A stretch of 44,324 nucleotides of DNA, taken from assembly GCA_012514975.1 (NCBI GenBank), contig JAAYZF010000300.1:1-44324 (forward strand), read 5' to 3'. The stretch is from a bacterium. GTDB taxonomy: Bacteria; Auribacterota; UBA3054; JAAYZF01. A program made the translations under genes and the position numbers. Numbering within the stretch: position 1 is the stretch's first letter; the number at the start of each line of letters is the position of its first letter. The notes beneath the pieces were generated by a model, which was not told the DNA's origin, ran no database searches, and saw only the letters and a list, made by a program, of their open reading frames with translations. This document shows, piece by piece, positions 31,132-39,583 of this stretch.

Positions 31132-31160
31132 TTTACTTCCACGGGCATTCATGCTATACT
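31132..31160 (+). promoter_or_regulatory. promoter of the thioredoxin-like gene
   Basis: TTTACT (31132-31137), 17 bp, TGcTATACT with the hexamer at 31155-31160. The leader to the ATG at 31239 is about 70 nt. Confidence 0.55.
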
Positions 31161-31238
31161 ATGGGGTTAATGTGCCGGCCGGCGGCATCATCACAGTGAT
31201 GGTCAACACGGCCGAGGCAACTCAATGGAGTGCAAGGA

Positions 31239-31745
31239 ATGCAGAGCATGATGCACCTCACCGCGCTCATCGGCGCGGCGATGATCTGTTCGCTGGCCTC
31301 GGCCGGCGAATGGGAAACTGATTTCGAAAAGGCGCAGCGGCTTGCCAGGGCCACCGACAGGTACCTTCTCGTTGATTTCACCGGTTCGGACTGGTGCCCT
31401 TGGTGCATCAAACTCGAGAGCCGCGTGTTCAGCACCAGCGCGTTCAGAACGTTTGCGGCCACAAACTTCGTCCGCGTGATGGTTGACTTCCCGCGGCGGA
31501 AACAGTTGCCCCGGCAGGAACAGAAACGCAACCAGGCGCTCCTCGAACGGTACGGCGTCTCCGGCCTGCCCACCGTGCTCGTCATGAGCGCCGATGGCAC
31601 GGTCATCGGCCGCACGGGATACCGCGACGCGAGCGCTGAGGAATATATCAGGTCTCTCGAGGGAATACTGCAGCGGCACAGGGCCTCCGCCAGAACGTCC
31701 CGCGCCGTGTCGCGACCGTCGCGGAAGCCGCCCCGCGACGCATAA
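31239..31745 (+). CDS. exported thioredoxin-like protein (thioredoxin_7/DsbD-gamma type)
   Basis: A 168-residue periplasmic-type protein. Residues 1-22 form a signal peptide (LIGAAMICSLASAG). The active site is Cys53-Pro-Trp-Cys56 in DFTGSDWCPWCIKLE, and the cis-proline is in VSGLPTVLVM. The FTGSDWCxWC form is typical of the thioredoxin_7 group found in many PVC bacteria. The basic C-terminal tail (about 150-168) is low complexity. Starts at 31239, 31248 and 31251 are all plausible; GGAG and AAGGA stand at suitable distances from the first two. The lipoprotein gene follows after 36 bp, so the two may be co-transcribed. A redox role in the envelope is inferred. Confidence 0.82.
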   Translation: MQSMMHLTALIGAAMICSLASAGEWETDFEKAQRLARATDRYLLVDFTGSDWCPWCIKLESRVFSTSAFRTFAATNFVRVMVDFPRRKQLPRQEQKRNQALLERYGVSGLPTVLVMSADGTVIGRTGYRDASAEEYIRSLEGILQRHRASARTSRAVSRPSRKPPRDA

Positions 31746-31781
31746 ACTGCATGACCCGCTGCCGCTGCCGGCAGTGCTGAA

Positions 31782-33596
31782 ATGACCGTCCGCGCGTTCA
31801 TCCCCGCGTACACCTGCGCCGGCGTGCTTGCTGTGCTGATCGCCGGCTGTTCGACGTTGTTCACCGGCCCGCATGCGCCGGGCGTTCTCTCCGTCGGCAG
31901 TACCACACTTGCCGAGCGGTGGACGCGCGATGGCGCGCGGTATCTCGTCTGGCCGGCTGATGATGCGGCGCCCGTGTCAGGCGACCTGTGGGTCGTTCTC
32001 CATGACGACGCCGCAGTGCCGGAGCAGTTGCCGTTGCGCGACCTGTGCCGCGCTGCCGGCGAGCGCGGCGCATCGCTCCTCCTTCCCCAAGGCAGTGTCC
32101 CGTCCAGTTCTTCGTTCGGTTGGCAGCCTGCGCGCGACGCGCGTGCCGCCATGGCCGCCATCAACGACCTGCGTGCAGCACGCGCCATCAACAACGCACA
32201 GACGGGCCTCATCGGCATGGGCGCAGGGTGCGCTGTCGCGTGGCGGCTGATTGCCGACCACCCCGGCGTGTTCTGGTGCGCCGGCATGGTCTTCGGCGAA
32301 CTGCCCGGCGATGAGCAGCTCCTGCGCCGTCTGCCCGCACGCCTGGCCGGCCTGTCCCTGTTCTGCGCCGTCGACGACACGGAGGAATCGACCAACCTTG
32401 TCTCGTGGCTCGCCGCGCACCACATTGACGCGCGGATACGCAGTGCGAGCGCCGGGATGTACTCCTTCACCCCGGAGCTCAAACAGGCGCTGTGTGCGTT
32501 CATCGACGGGGAGCGTGAGCGCACGTGCCCGGTCGCCCTTGTTGCGCCGCCGCATGGCATGCGCGTGCCTGTCGGCGCGCCGGTGCGCCTTGAAGCCGCG
32601 ATCTCGCCCGGCGCGCCGGCTGTGACCGCGGTGTGGTTCGAAGCATGCAGCGATACGCGCGATGACGCATTCTCGCGGTGTGCATCAGCCACCACGCAGC
32701 CGTTTGCGGCTTCCTGGACGCCGGAACGGGAAGGGCGCTACCGCCTCCGCGCGCGCACGTTCTTCGCCGCCGGCGGCTGGCGCGTATCGGAGGAGATATC
32801 AGCCCTGGCGGGCAGCGCCATCATGATGCCCCCTGCGGGCGCCATCCTCTCACCGCCACGCTGGGCGACACTGCTCGAGCGGGCCCTGACGCACGTTGAT
32901 GCGGAAGTGCAGGACGCGGACGGACAGGTGACCAACGTGGTGTTTTCCGCACTCGAGGCCGGGCCGCTCGGCGTTGTCACGCAGGCGCCCTGGCGCATCG
33001 CGTGGTCGCCACGGCAGTGCGGGTTCGTCACGCTTGGCGGATGCATGACTGACAACACCGGTCTGACGAACTGGTTCGCCCCTGTCCCCGTTGCCGTCCT
33101 CGCCGCCGGGCAGCGCCGCATGGGATTCACGGGAATGCCCACACCCATCCCCGGCAGAATTGACGCGGAGAACTACGATTTCGGCGGCGCGGACATTGGC
33201 GCACATGACACCGACCCGGTTGATCGGGGGGCGGGCGGCTGCTACCGGGGGGGCGAGGGCGTGGACATCGCATTGCCCGGTGACGGCATGGTGTACGTCA
33301 CCGACACCGCGCCCGGCGAATGGCTTACCTACTCGATTTCCTGCGACGAGCCCGGGTGGTACGAGCCCACCGTCGTTGCGGCCACGGCGTTCGGCGGCGC
33401 CTCGGTTGCCCTCAGCGTGGATGGCACGGGTGTCACGAACATGGTGCATCTGGCGCAGACAGGAGGCTGGCGCTCATTCCGGCCGGCCAAGGCCGCGCCA
33501 ATGCGCATCGGGGCGGGAACGCATGTCCTGCGCGTCGCCTTTCCTGATGGCGGCGTGAATCTTGACGCGATCATCTTCCGGCGTCCGGCACCGTGA
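31782..33596 (+). CDS. lipoprotein with degenerate alpha/beta-hydrolase domain and C-terminal CBM6
   Basis: A 604-residue lipoprotein. The lipobox is LIAGC with Cys23. Residues about 60-250 resemble an esterase/PHB-depolymerase-like alpha/beta hydrolase (GDLWVVLHDD; ASLLLPQG), but the nucleophile elbow is GMGAG at 145-149, with Gly in place of Ser, so catalysis is doubtful. Residues about 255-340 look like an Ig-type domain (PPHGMRVPVGAPVRLEAAIS), followed by a second similar one. Residues about 460-604 are a carbohydrate-binding module of family 6 (PGRIDAENYD; APGEWLTYSI; GAGTHVLRVAF; GVNLDAIIFRR). It may bind a polysaccharide at the outer membrane without cutting it. The domain borders are approximate. 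Confidence 0.78.
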   Translation: MTVRAFIPAYTCAGVLAVLIAGCSTLFTGPHAPGVLSVGSTTLAERWTRDGARYLVWPADDAAPVSGDLWVVLHDDAAVPEQLPLRDLCRAAGERGASLLLPQGSVPSSSSFGWQPARDARAAMAAINDLRAARAINNAQTGLIGMGAGCAVAWRLIADHPGVFWCAGMVFGELPGDEQLLRRLPARLAGLSLFCAVDDTEESTNLVSWLAAHHIDARIRSASAGMYSFTPELKQALCAFIDGERERTCPVALVAPPHGMRVPVGAPVRLEAAISPGAPAVTAVWFEACSDTRDDAFSRCASATTQPFAASWTPEREGRYRLRARTFFAAGGWRVSEEISALAGSAIMMPPAGAILSPPRWATLLERALTHVDAEVQDADGQVTNVVFSALEAGPLGVVTQAPWRIAWSPRQCGFVTLGGCMTDNTGLTNWFAPVPVAVLAAGQRRMGFTGMPTPIPGRIDAENYDFGGADIGAHDTDPVDRGAGGCYRGGEGVDIALPGDGMVYVTDTAPGEWLTYSISCDEPGWYEPTVVAATAFGGASVALSVDGTGVTNMVHLAQTGGWRSFRPAKAAPMRIGAGTHVLRVAFPDGGVNLDAIIFRRPAP

Positions 33597-33642
33597 CGCC
33601 CCGCTCGATCATGCACGCGTGCCGGCGCGGTGGTGCGCTGCA

Positions 33643-34224
33643 CTACCGTTCATTCCGCCACGCAGGCGCATTCGTCGCGCTCAGCTCCCTCGCCAGCGCC
33701 GCAACGGCATCGACCGTCTGCCGTTCCTTCCCGTCATTGAGGCCATAGCGGCATGCCTCCTTCAGCGCGTGCTCCCATGTCCAGCCTTCCGTGACGACGC
33801 GGTGGAGCGCGATCATCCAGCCTGTCCGCTCGACGCCGGCGCCGCAATGGACGAGCACGGGCCAGTTGTTCGAGTCGGCGAGCGCATCAAGGAACGCAAC
33901 CGCTTCCTCGCGCGACGGCGGCCGGCTCGCCCCCATGGGCAGCGAGACGTGGTGCACGCCGCTCGATGCGGTGAACGCGTAGAACTCCTTGTACTCGTCC
34001 GTCGTGTCGCCCGAGAGGGAAACGACGGTCTTCACCGGGCGTTTCTCCATGAGCGCAGCCAGCCCCGCTGCCGTGGGAAAGCCCGAGCGGTACACGCGCC
34101 CCTCGTACACAACATGGAACCGTTTAACCGGCGTCCTCTTGCTCGCCAGCACGATCCCGATGCCGATGCACATGGCGATGACGACGGCCACGAATAACAG
34201 AAGGTTTCTTGATGCGCGTTTCAT
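33643..34224 (-). CDS. membrane-anchored CX5R (dual-specificity-like) phosphatase
   Basis: A 193-residue protein with one N-terminal membrane helix (about 8-27) and a phosphatase domain. The P-loop is HCGAGVERTG, with nucleophile Cys127 and Arg133, the DSP/tyrosine phosphatase signature. An upstream segment VYEGRVYRSGFPT resembles the start of the Siw14/DSP-like fold. The topology suggests that the catalytic domain is outside the cytoplasm, so the substrate may be a phospholipid or polyprenyl phosphate rather than a protein; that is inference. GGGAG stands 6 bp before the ATG at 34224. It follows the epimerase by 23 bp, so it is probably co-transcribed. Confidence 0.82.
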   Translation of the reverse strand: MKRASRNLLLFVAVVIAMCIGIGIVLASKRTPVKRFHVVYEGRVYRSGFPTAAGLAALMEKRPVKTVVSLSGDTTDEYKEFYAFTASSGVHHVSLPMGASRPPSREEAVAFLDALADSNNWPVLVHCGAGVERTGWMIALHRVVTEGWTWEHALKEACRYGLNDGKERQTVDAVAALARELSATNAPAWRNER

Positions 34225-34247
34225 TGGTGCTCCCACTGCGACACGGG

Positions 34248-35207
34248 TTATGCGTACAACCGCTGGTGCTCGCGGTACCAGGCGACGAACGCGCGGATGC
34301 CCTGCTCGAACGGCGTGTGCGGCTCATATCCGAGGAGGCGGCGCGCCTTTGCCGTGTCGGCGCATGTGCGCTCGACGTCGCCCGGCTGCATCGGCTCCTC
34401 CCTGATCACCGCGGCCTTGCCGACGGCCTCGGCGATCATCCTGATGAAATCGTTGAGCGCAACCGGCCGGCAGTTGCCCAGGTTGATGACCTCGCACGGC
34501 AACTCCCTGTCGAGCGCGGCGACGACGCCCTGCACGATGTCGTCGATGAACGTGTAATCCCGCTCCGTCGTGCCATCGCCGAACCGCCTGACCGGCTCGC
34601 CGCGCATGATGCTCCGCGTGAACAGGAACGGCGCCATGTCCGGCCTGCCTGCCGGGCCGTACACGGTGAAAAACCGCAGGCCCGTCGTGTGAAGCCCGTA
34701 CAGGTGATGGTACGTGTAGGCGAACAGCTCGCACGCAAGTTTCGTCGCCGCATACGGGCTCACCGGCCTGTCGATCCGCGCGTCTTCACGGAACGGCACC
34801 TCCTTCATGTTGCCATACACGGACGACGACGAGGCGTACACAAAACTCTTCACGCGGTGCTCCACGGCGAGCGCGAGCAGGTGAAGCGTGCCCTGCACAT
34901 TCACCTGTTCGTAGAGCACGGGGCGTTCGAGGCTCGGGCGCACGCCGGCGCGCGCGGCGAGGTGGCACACCTTGTCCGGCTTCTCGCGCTCGAACACGCG
35001 CGCAAGGAACGCCGCGTCGCGAATGTCGCCTTCATGCACCGTCACGGGCTTGACCGCGGCGAGCTGCGCGGCGTTGTAGCGCTTCACGGCCGGGGCGTAG
35101 TAATCGTTGAAATCATCGACGATGGCAACGCGGTCGCCCCGCGCGAGCAGCGCGCGCGCCACGTGCGAGCCGATGAACCCTGCGCCCCCGGTGACCAGAA
35201 TCGTCAT
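34248..35207 (-). CDS. NAD-dependent sugar epimerase, UDP-glucuronate 4-epimerase-like
   Basis: A 319-residue extended short-chain dehydrogenase. The NAD motif is TGGAGFIGSH at 6-15, the catalytic pair is Tyr152 and Lys156 in SPYAATK, and the Ser site is in ASSSSVYG. DFNDYYAPAVKRYN and GRPDMAPFLFT are characteristic of UDP-glucuronate (galacturonate) 4-epimerases. It would supply UDP-galacturonate or a related sugar for the glycosyltransferases encoded upstream. Its promoter sits 6 bp before the ATG (TGgTACAAT), predicting a leaderless mRNA, and it lies 31 bp after the GT39-like gene. UDP-glucose 4-epimerase is an alternative. Confidence 0.88.
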   Translation of the reverse strand: MTILVTGGAGFIGSHVARALLARGDRVAIVDDFNDYYAPAVKRYNAAQLAAVKPVTVHEGDIRDAAFLARVFEREKPDKVCHLAARAGVRPSLERPVLYEQVNVQGTLHLLALAVEHRVKSFVYASSSSVYGNMKEVPFREDARIDRPVSPYAATKLACELFAYTYHHLYGLHTTGLRFFTVYGPAGRPDMAPFLFTRSIMRGEPVRRFGDGTTERDYTFIDDIVQGVVAALDRELPCEVINLGNCRPVALNDFIRMIAEAVGKAAVIREEPMQPGDVERTCADTAKARRLLGYEPHTPFEQGIRAFVAWYREHQRLYA

Positions 35208-35213
35208 GCGCTT

Positions 35214-35222
35214 ATTGTACCA
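35214..35222 (-). promoter_or_regulatory. extended -10 element abutting the epimerase gene
   Basis: On the minus strand TGgTACAAT (hexamer 35219-35214) is followed by six bases and the ATG at 35207. The -35 is not recognisable. It predicts a leaderless transcript. Confidence 0.5.
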
Positions 35223-35238
35223 TATCGGCCGGCATCGC

Positions 35239-36759
35239 TCATTTCAGCGTGTGCCAGCGGTTGAGCCCGCGGCCCAGATAGAGATGGAACCGCCGGCCGC
35301 CAGGCTCGGTCACCACTTCGCCCGCGTCTTCGAGAAAGCTGAAGTACGTCCTCATCTCAGCCGATGGCTGCCGCTTCGCGTCCATGACAACCAGTCCGTT
35401 CCACCCGAGTTTGTTCGTAGGCCCGCCCCAGACGCCATACTGGGACTGGACGTAGATGTCCATGGGCCATTCGTACACCTGCGGCCTGCCGGGCAGGTAG
35501 AACGCCAGCTCGGCCGTCACCTCACGCCGCACGCCGGCGATGAACACGCGGTCGCGATCAGGCAGCGCGGCGAACCTCTCGCCGACCTGCCGGCCAAGGC
35601 TGCGCCAGCCGCCAAGGCCTTTGGCCAGCACCTTCTCGCCGAGCGCCGAGCTCGCCGCAAGCGGGAAGCCCGCGGCGGCAACGACGCTCATCAGCACGCC
35701 AAGTCCGAGCGCGTAACGGTAATACCGCCGCGCATAATCAACCACCGTGCCGCAGCTCACGCCGCCGCACGCCCATGCGCCCGCAAGCACGCTGCCCGCG
35801 ATGTAGAACACGGCCGGCCAGTTCGGATGAATCCTCTGGCGAAGGCTCATCAGCGCCACCACCGCCAGCGGTAGCGCGGTCAGCACGAGCAGAAAACGCA
35901 CACGCTCGTCCGCCGTGCGCACATGCCGCGCCGTCATGACGATCACCGCCACAAACACCAGCCACATCAGCGGCGAGATGACGCACATCTGCGTGCCGAC
36001 GAAGTAGAAGAACGTGCTGATGAACCTGAAGAACGAGACGCGCCCGGGGTTGAAATGCTCGCCCGTGTGCCGCAGCGTCACCCAGTTGTGCCCGATGTTC
36101 CAGTGGATGATCGGCACGAGACCCAGCAGCGTGATGATGATGAAAAGATAGACGCCCGGCCGGCGCAGCGCCGCGCGGTGGCGCGGGCAGAACGCAAGAT
36201 GGACAAGCACGAGCGCCGGCATCGCCAGCATCATCTGCTTGCTCAACACCCCCAGCGCGCCGCACACGCCCGCGGCCAGCCACCACCACAGACCGCCATC
36301 CTCCGCGGCCACCGCGCGCCACAACAGGTAGAGCGACAGCGACCAGAAGGCGATCAACGGCGGATCGATCGTCGAAAGCGTGCCCGCGAAGAAATTGCCC
36401 GGCGTGACGAGAAACGACACCGCGGCCATGAAACCCGCCGCGCTGCCGAACATCGCACGGCCAAGCAGAAACACCGCCGCAAGCGCCGCCGTGTTAAGCA
36501 CCGCCGCCTGCAGCCGCACGGCGAATTCGCTCACGCCAAACAGCCGCGTCGACAATGCCATCAGCCATGCCACCATCGGCGGCTTGCTGTAGTAGCACCA
36601 GTCGAGCCGTCGCGACCAGTCCCAGTAATACGCTTCGTCCGGCACGAGATCGATCGGCACAAGTGCAAGATAGGCAAGCCGGAAGACGAACACGCCGGCC
36701 AGCACGAGCCAGAAGCGGCGCGTCCATTCCTGCGCGGATGGAGAATGATCCGTGTTCAT
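35239..36759 (-). CDS. GT39/ArnT-like polyprenyl-phosphate-sugar glycosyltransferase
   Basis: A 506-residue integral membrane GT-C enzyme with about ten helices. The first periplasmic loop carries the catalytic-type Asp41-Glu42 (LVPDEAYYWDWSRRLDWCYYSKPPMVAW-type segment, with SKPP following), matching the PMT_2/ArnT family. A second family marker is PGNFFAGTLSTIDPPL. It would use undecaprenyl- or dolichyl-phosphate-sugar to modify a lipid or protein outside the membrane. The ATG at 36759 shares a base with the stop of the TVP38-like gene (TGATG). The acceptor is unknown; the context with an ArnC-like GT2 supports lipid or glycan modification. Confidence 0.85.
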   Translation of the reverse strand: MNTDHSPSAQEWTRRFWLVLAGVFVFRLAYLALVPIDLVPDEAYYWDWSRRLDWCYYSKPPMVAWLMALSTRLFGVSEFAVRLQAAVLNTAALAAVFLLGRAMFGSAAGFMAAVSFLVTPGNFFAGTLSTIDPPLIAFWSLSLYLLWRAVAAEDGGLWWWLAAGVCGALGVLSKQMMLAMPALVLVHLAFCPRHRAALRRPGVYLFIIITLLGLVPIIHWNIGHNWVTLRHTGEHFNPGRVSFFRFISTFFYFVGTQMCVISPLMWLVFVAVIVMTARHVRTADERVRFLLVLTALPLAVVALMSLRQRIHPNWPAVFYIAGSVLAGAWACGGVSCGTVVDYARRYYRYALGLGVLMSVVAAAGFPLAASSALGEKVLAKGLGGWRSLGRQVGERFAALPDRDRVFIAGVRREVTAELAFYLPGRPQVYEWPMDIYVQSQYGVWGGPTNKLGWNGLVVMDAKRQPSAEMRTYFSFLEDAGEVVTEPGGRRFHLYLGRGLNRWHTLK

Positions 36760-37490
36760 CAGCATTGCGAATGGTGTTGAATGCGCGCCTTCCGGTACAG
36801 CATGAACACGCAGCGCGCGCTGATCGCGGCGCAGACGAGCGCAAGCCCTATCTGCACCCACGCCAGCACTGGCGACGCCTTGCCGATACCGCTGCCCACG
36901 AGCGTCGCCACCGTCGCCAGCGGCAGGAAGCCGAAGAACGACCCGACAAGGAAATCACGGTGCGAAACCGAGGTGGCGCCGAACAGCACGTTCAACGCCA
37001 GCCCGTGCACCGGCAGTTGCCGCACAAGGAACACCGACACCGGCGTGTGCTCGTCAAGCAGCGCCTTGGCAAACGGATGGCGCGCCACCTGCCGCGCCGC
37101 CCAGTGCACGCCTGTCCACCGTACGAACAGGAACGTCAGGTATGCCGACGCAAGCGTCGCGATCTGCATCACCGCAAGACCCTGGACGAATCCGAACAAC
37201 AGGCCCGCAATCCCGCACAGCATAAGCCGCGGCACACCCATGGCAACCAGCGCCGTGGCGGCCAGCGCGCTCAGCGCGGGCGCCCATGCCCCCGCGCCGT
37301 GCACCCAGCCCTTCAGCGCCTGCACGTTCTTCAACTGCTCCTTCAGCGGCGTGAACTGCACGATGAGCAGCACCGCCGCAACCACCAGCACGAATACGGC
37401 GAGCTTCCTGAACGAGAACAGGCGCTCCTCGGGCGCCCATGCACCCTCCGCCGTGTTCCCGCCTGTGCGTGATTGCTGCTCCCCGGTCAT
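36759..37490 (-). CDS. TVP38/TMEM64 (VTT domain) membrane protein
   Basis: A 243-residue inner-membrane protein with about six hydrophobic segments. The VTT core is visible: LMLCGIAGLLFGFVQGL, then a re-entrant stretch, FLVRQLPVHGLALNVLFGATSV and FLVGSFFGFLPLATVATLVGS. The wider DedA/VTT group includes undecaprenyl-phosphate translocases and lipid scramblases, so a lipid-recycling role next to two polyprenyl-phosphate glycosyltransferases is attractive but unproven. It starts 6 bp after the GT2 stop and overlaps GT39 by one base; all three form one operon. Confidence 0.85.
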   Translation of the reverse strand: MTGEQQSRTGGNTAEGAWAPEERLFSFRKLAVFVLVVAAVLLIVQFTPLKEQLKNVQALKGWVHGAGAWAPALSALAATALVAMGVPRLMLCGIAGLLFGFVQGLAVMQIATLASAYLTFLFVRWTGVHWAARQVARHPFAKALLDEHTPVSVFLVRQLPVHGLALNVLFGATSVSHRDFLVGSFFGFLPLATVATLVGSGIGKASPVLAWVQIGLALVCAAISARCVFMLYRKARIQHHSQC

Positions 37491-37496
37491 GGCTGG

Positions 37497-38243
37497 CTAC
37501 TGTCGTGCACCGTCAGGATACTCCGCGCGGACGGCGGGATAGACGAGCCTCCGGCGCATCCAGCATACCGCGTACAGGTCGGCGATGCCGACCCAGAGGC
37601 GGTTGCCGACGCCGTACTTGGTGACGCCGCGTGTGCGCGGCCGGTGGTTCACCGGCAGCTCGGTGATCGCAAACCCGCGCATGACGGCCAGCGCGGGCAG
37701 AAAGCGGTGCGTGCCCTTGAACATGATGATGTTCTCGACGCACGCGCGGCTGAACACGCGCAGCGCGCAGCCCGTGTCGCTCACATGGTCATGCAGCACT
37801 GCATTGCGCACGCGGTTGGCGATGCGGGACGAGAGTTTCCTGACCCACGAGTCCCTGCGTTTCGCGCGCACGCCGTTGACCATGGCGACGTCGCCCTGTC
37901 TGAGCCGTTCGAGCAGCCGGGGAATCTCCGCCGGGTCGTTCTGCCCGTCGCCGTCAAGCGTGGCGAACACCTCGCCCCTCGCGCGCGAGAACCCGATGCA
38001 CAGCGCGGCCGACTGCCCGTAGTTCCCGTCCAGATCGATGATCCGGTGCGGCGGCATGCGCGCGGCGACGCCCTTGAGCGCCCCGAGCGTCCCGTCGGTC
38101 GAGCCGTCATTCACCCAGACGCACTCCCACGAGACGCCTGACGGCGCGAGCGCGTCGGTGATCTCCTGCGCGAGCGCCGCGACATTCTCCTCCTCGTTCT
38201 TGACGGGAACAATGACGCTGAGGCAGGGGGTGCCGGTATTCAT
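37497..38243 (-). CDS. GT2 polyprenyl-phosphate glycosyltransferase (DPM1/ArnC-like)
   Basis: A 248-residue GT-A enzyme. The N-terminus [13 protein letters not shown], the NDGSTDGT motif, and the [11 protein letters not shown] metal-binding motif identify the dolichol-phosphate-mannose synthase/ArnC group. [10 protein letters not shown] and THRFLPAL lie in the acceptor region typical of that group. Unlike ArnC it has no C-terminal membrane helices; it ends soon after [20 protein letters not shown]. It would make polyprenyl-phosphate-sugar from an NDP-sugar. The ATG at 38243 is 9 bp from a TATAAT, predicting a leaderless mRNA; upstream in-frame starts lie before that promoter. Confidence 0.88.
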   Translation of the reverse strand: MNTGTPCLSVIVPVKNEEENVAALAQEITDALAPSGVSWECVWVNDGSTDGTLGALKGVAARMPPHRIIDLDGNYGQSAALCIGFSRARGEVFATLDGDGQNDPAEIPRLLERLRQGDVAMVNGVRAKRRDSWVRKLSSRIANRVRNAVLHDHVSDTGCALRVFSRACVENIIMFKGTHRFLPALAVMRGFAITELPVNHRPRTRGVTKYGVGNRLWVGIADLYAVCWMRRRLVYPAVRAEYPDGARQ

Positions 38244-38252
38244 AGCAGTGCT

Positions 38253-38281
38253 ATTATAGTGAATCAGGCTGTGAAGCGCAA
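38253..38281 (-). promoter_or_regulatory. promoter of the GT2-TVP38-GT39 operon
   Basis: On the minus strand TTGCGC (38281-38276), 17 bp, TATAAT (38258-38253). Nine bases separate it from the ATG at 38243, so the leader is only about 0-3 nt. The terminator of the upstream etf operon ends just before it. Confidence 0.65.
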
Positions 38282-38293
38282 CGAACGGCGCGC

Positions 38294-38333
38294 CAAACAA
38301 ACGCCCCTGAACGCCATCCGGCATCCAGGGGCG
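38294..38333 (-). terminator. rho-independent terminator of the acd-etfBA operon
   Basis: On the minus strand CGCCCCTG (38333-38326) pairs with CAGGGGCG (38309-38302), followed by TTTGTTT. It lies 30 nt past the etfA stop codon. Confidence 0.72.
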
Positions 38334-38362
38334 AACTGCTCCTCACGTCTACCCGCGCCGGC

Positions 38363-39553
38363 TCAACCCGCCTGCCTGATGATCTCAGGAATGATCTCGA
38401 ACAGGTCGCCGCACAGGGCGAATGTCGCGATCTTCATCATCGGCGCATCAGGGTCCTTGTTGATCGCCACAATGATGTCGGCCGATTGCATGCCGATCAG
38501 ATGCTGGATCTGGCCGGAGATGCCGCACGCGATGTACACCTTCGGGTTCACCGTCTTGCCCGTCTGGCCCACCTGGTGCGAGTAGGGAATCCAGCCTTCG
38601 TCAACGGCCGCGCGGCTCGCGCCCACCGCGCCGCCGACGGCCTTTGCGAGGTCGTGCAGCAGGGCGAAGTTCTCCGGCTTCTTCATGCCGCGTCCGCCGC
38701 TGATGATGATGCTTGCCTCGGTGATGTTGACCGTGTCTTCGGGAATGGTGATCGCTTCGAGCACGCGGCTCAGCGAGAACGAATCGCCCGGGTCGAATGC
38801 CTCCTTGACCACCTGGCCCGTGCGGCTCGAATCGGGCTGCGCCTCGGGCATCACCTTGTGCCGCACGGTCGCCATCTGCGGCCGGTGATTGGGGCAGAGG
38901 ATCGTGGCCATGATGTTGCCGCCGAACGCCGGGCGCGTCTGGCGGAGCAGGCCGGTCTCGCCGTCAATGTCCAGCCCCGTGCAGTCTGCCGTCAGCCCCG
39001 TGCCCACCTGGACGGCGACGCGCGGGATGAGCGAGCGGCCGATGGCCGTCGCGCCCGTCAGCACCGCCTCGGGCTTGTATTTCCTGATCAGCCGCGTCAG
39101 CACGTTCGAGTAGGCGCCGTCCTCGAAGTGTTCGAGCGCGGGATCGTCCACGACGATCACACCGTCCGCGCCGCGCGCGATAAGGTCCTGTGTCGTATGC
39201 CCCACGTTCCTGCCAAGCAGCACGGCCCAGACCTGCTGCTGGCGGATGTCGGCGAGCTGGCGCGCCTTGCCGAGCAGTTCATACACAACGCCCTGGATGA
39301 CGCCCTTCTTCTGTTCGGCGAACACCCAGACGTTCCTGTATTCATCAAGCTTCCTGTTCCGCTTCGCCTTGTCGAGCCGCACCTCGATCGCCTGGAACGG
39401 GCAAACCCGCGGCTTGCCGCACACGCCGCACATCGTGCATGCCGCCTCGTCAACCTGTGCAAGCTTGTCGACGATCAGCAACGCCTTGAACGGGCACGCC
39501 TTCACGCACAATCCGCAACCGGTACACTTGTCTTTGTCTATGATGACTGGCAT
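38363..39553 (-). CDS. etfA: electron transfer flavoprotein alpha subunit with N-terminal 2[4Fe-4S] ferredoxin domain
   Basis: A 396-residue cytosolic flavoprotein. Residues 1-60 form a two-cluster ferredoxin domain: Cys10, Cys13, Cys16, Cys20 ([12 protein letters not shown]) and Cys39, Cys42, Cys45, Cys51, the second with a longer Cys-x5-Cys gap. The EtfA N-domain follows ([10 protein letters not shown]), and the C-terminal FAD-binding part has [21 protein letters not shown] and GISGQIQHL. The fused ferredoxin domain is known from EtfA of anaerobes such as CarE and LctC, which take part in flavin-based electron bifurcation. The ATG at 39553 has AGGA 7 bp upstream. It is the third gene after acyl-CoA dehydrogenase and etfB. 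Confidence 0.94.
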   Translation of the reverse strand: MPVIIDKDKCTGCGLCVKACPFKALLIVDKLAQVDEAACTMCGVCGKPRVCPFQAIEVRLDKAKRNRKLDEYRNVWVFAEQKKGVIQGVVYELLGKARQLADIRQQQVWAVLLGRNVGHTTQDLIARGADGVIVVDDPALEHFEDGAYSNVLTRLIRKYKPEAVLTGATAIGRSLIPRVAVQVGTGLTADCTGLDIDGETGLLRQTRPAFGGNIMATILCPNHRPQMATVRHKVMPEAQPDSSRTGQVVKEAFDPGDSFSLSRVLEAITIPEDTVNITEASIIISGGRGMKKPENFALLHDLAKAVGGAVGASRAAVDEGWIPYSHQVGQTGKTVNPKVYIACGISGQIQHLIGMQSADIIVAINKDPDAPMMKIATFALCGDLFEIIPEIIRQAG

Positions 39554-39583
39554 GGCACTGTCCTGACTGCATCGCATGAAGAA

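Noticed and set aside
31022-31321. A 99-codon + strand frame between the response regulator and the thioredoxin-like gene
   Set aside because: It crosses a terminator-like hairpin and a promoter, overlaps the thioredoxin start in another frame, and shows no recognisable domain.
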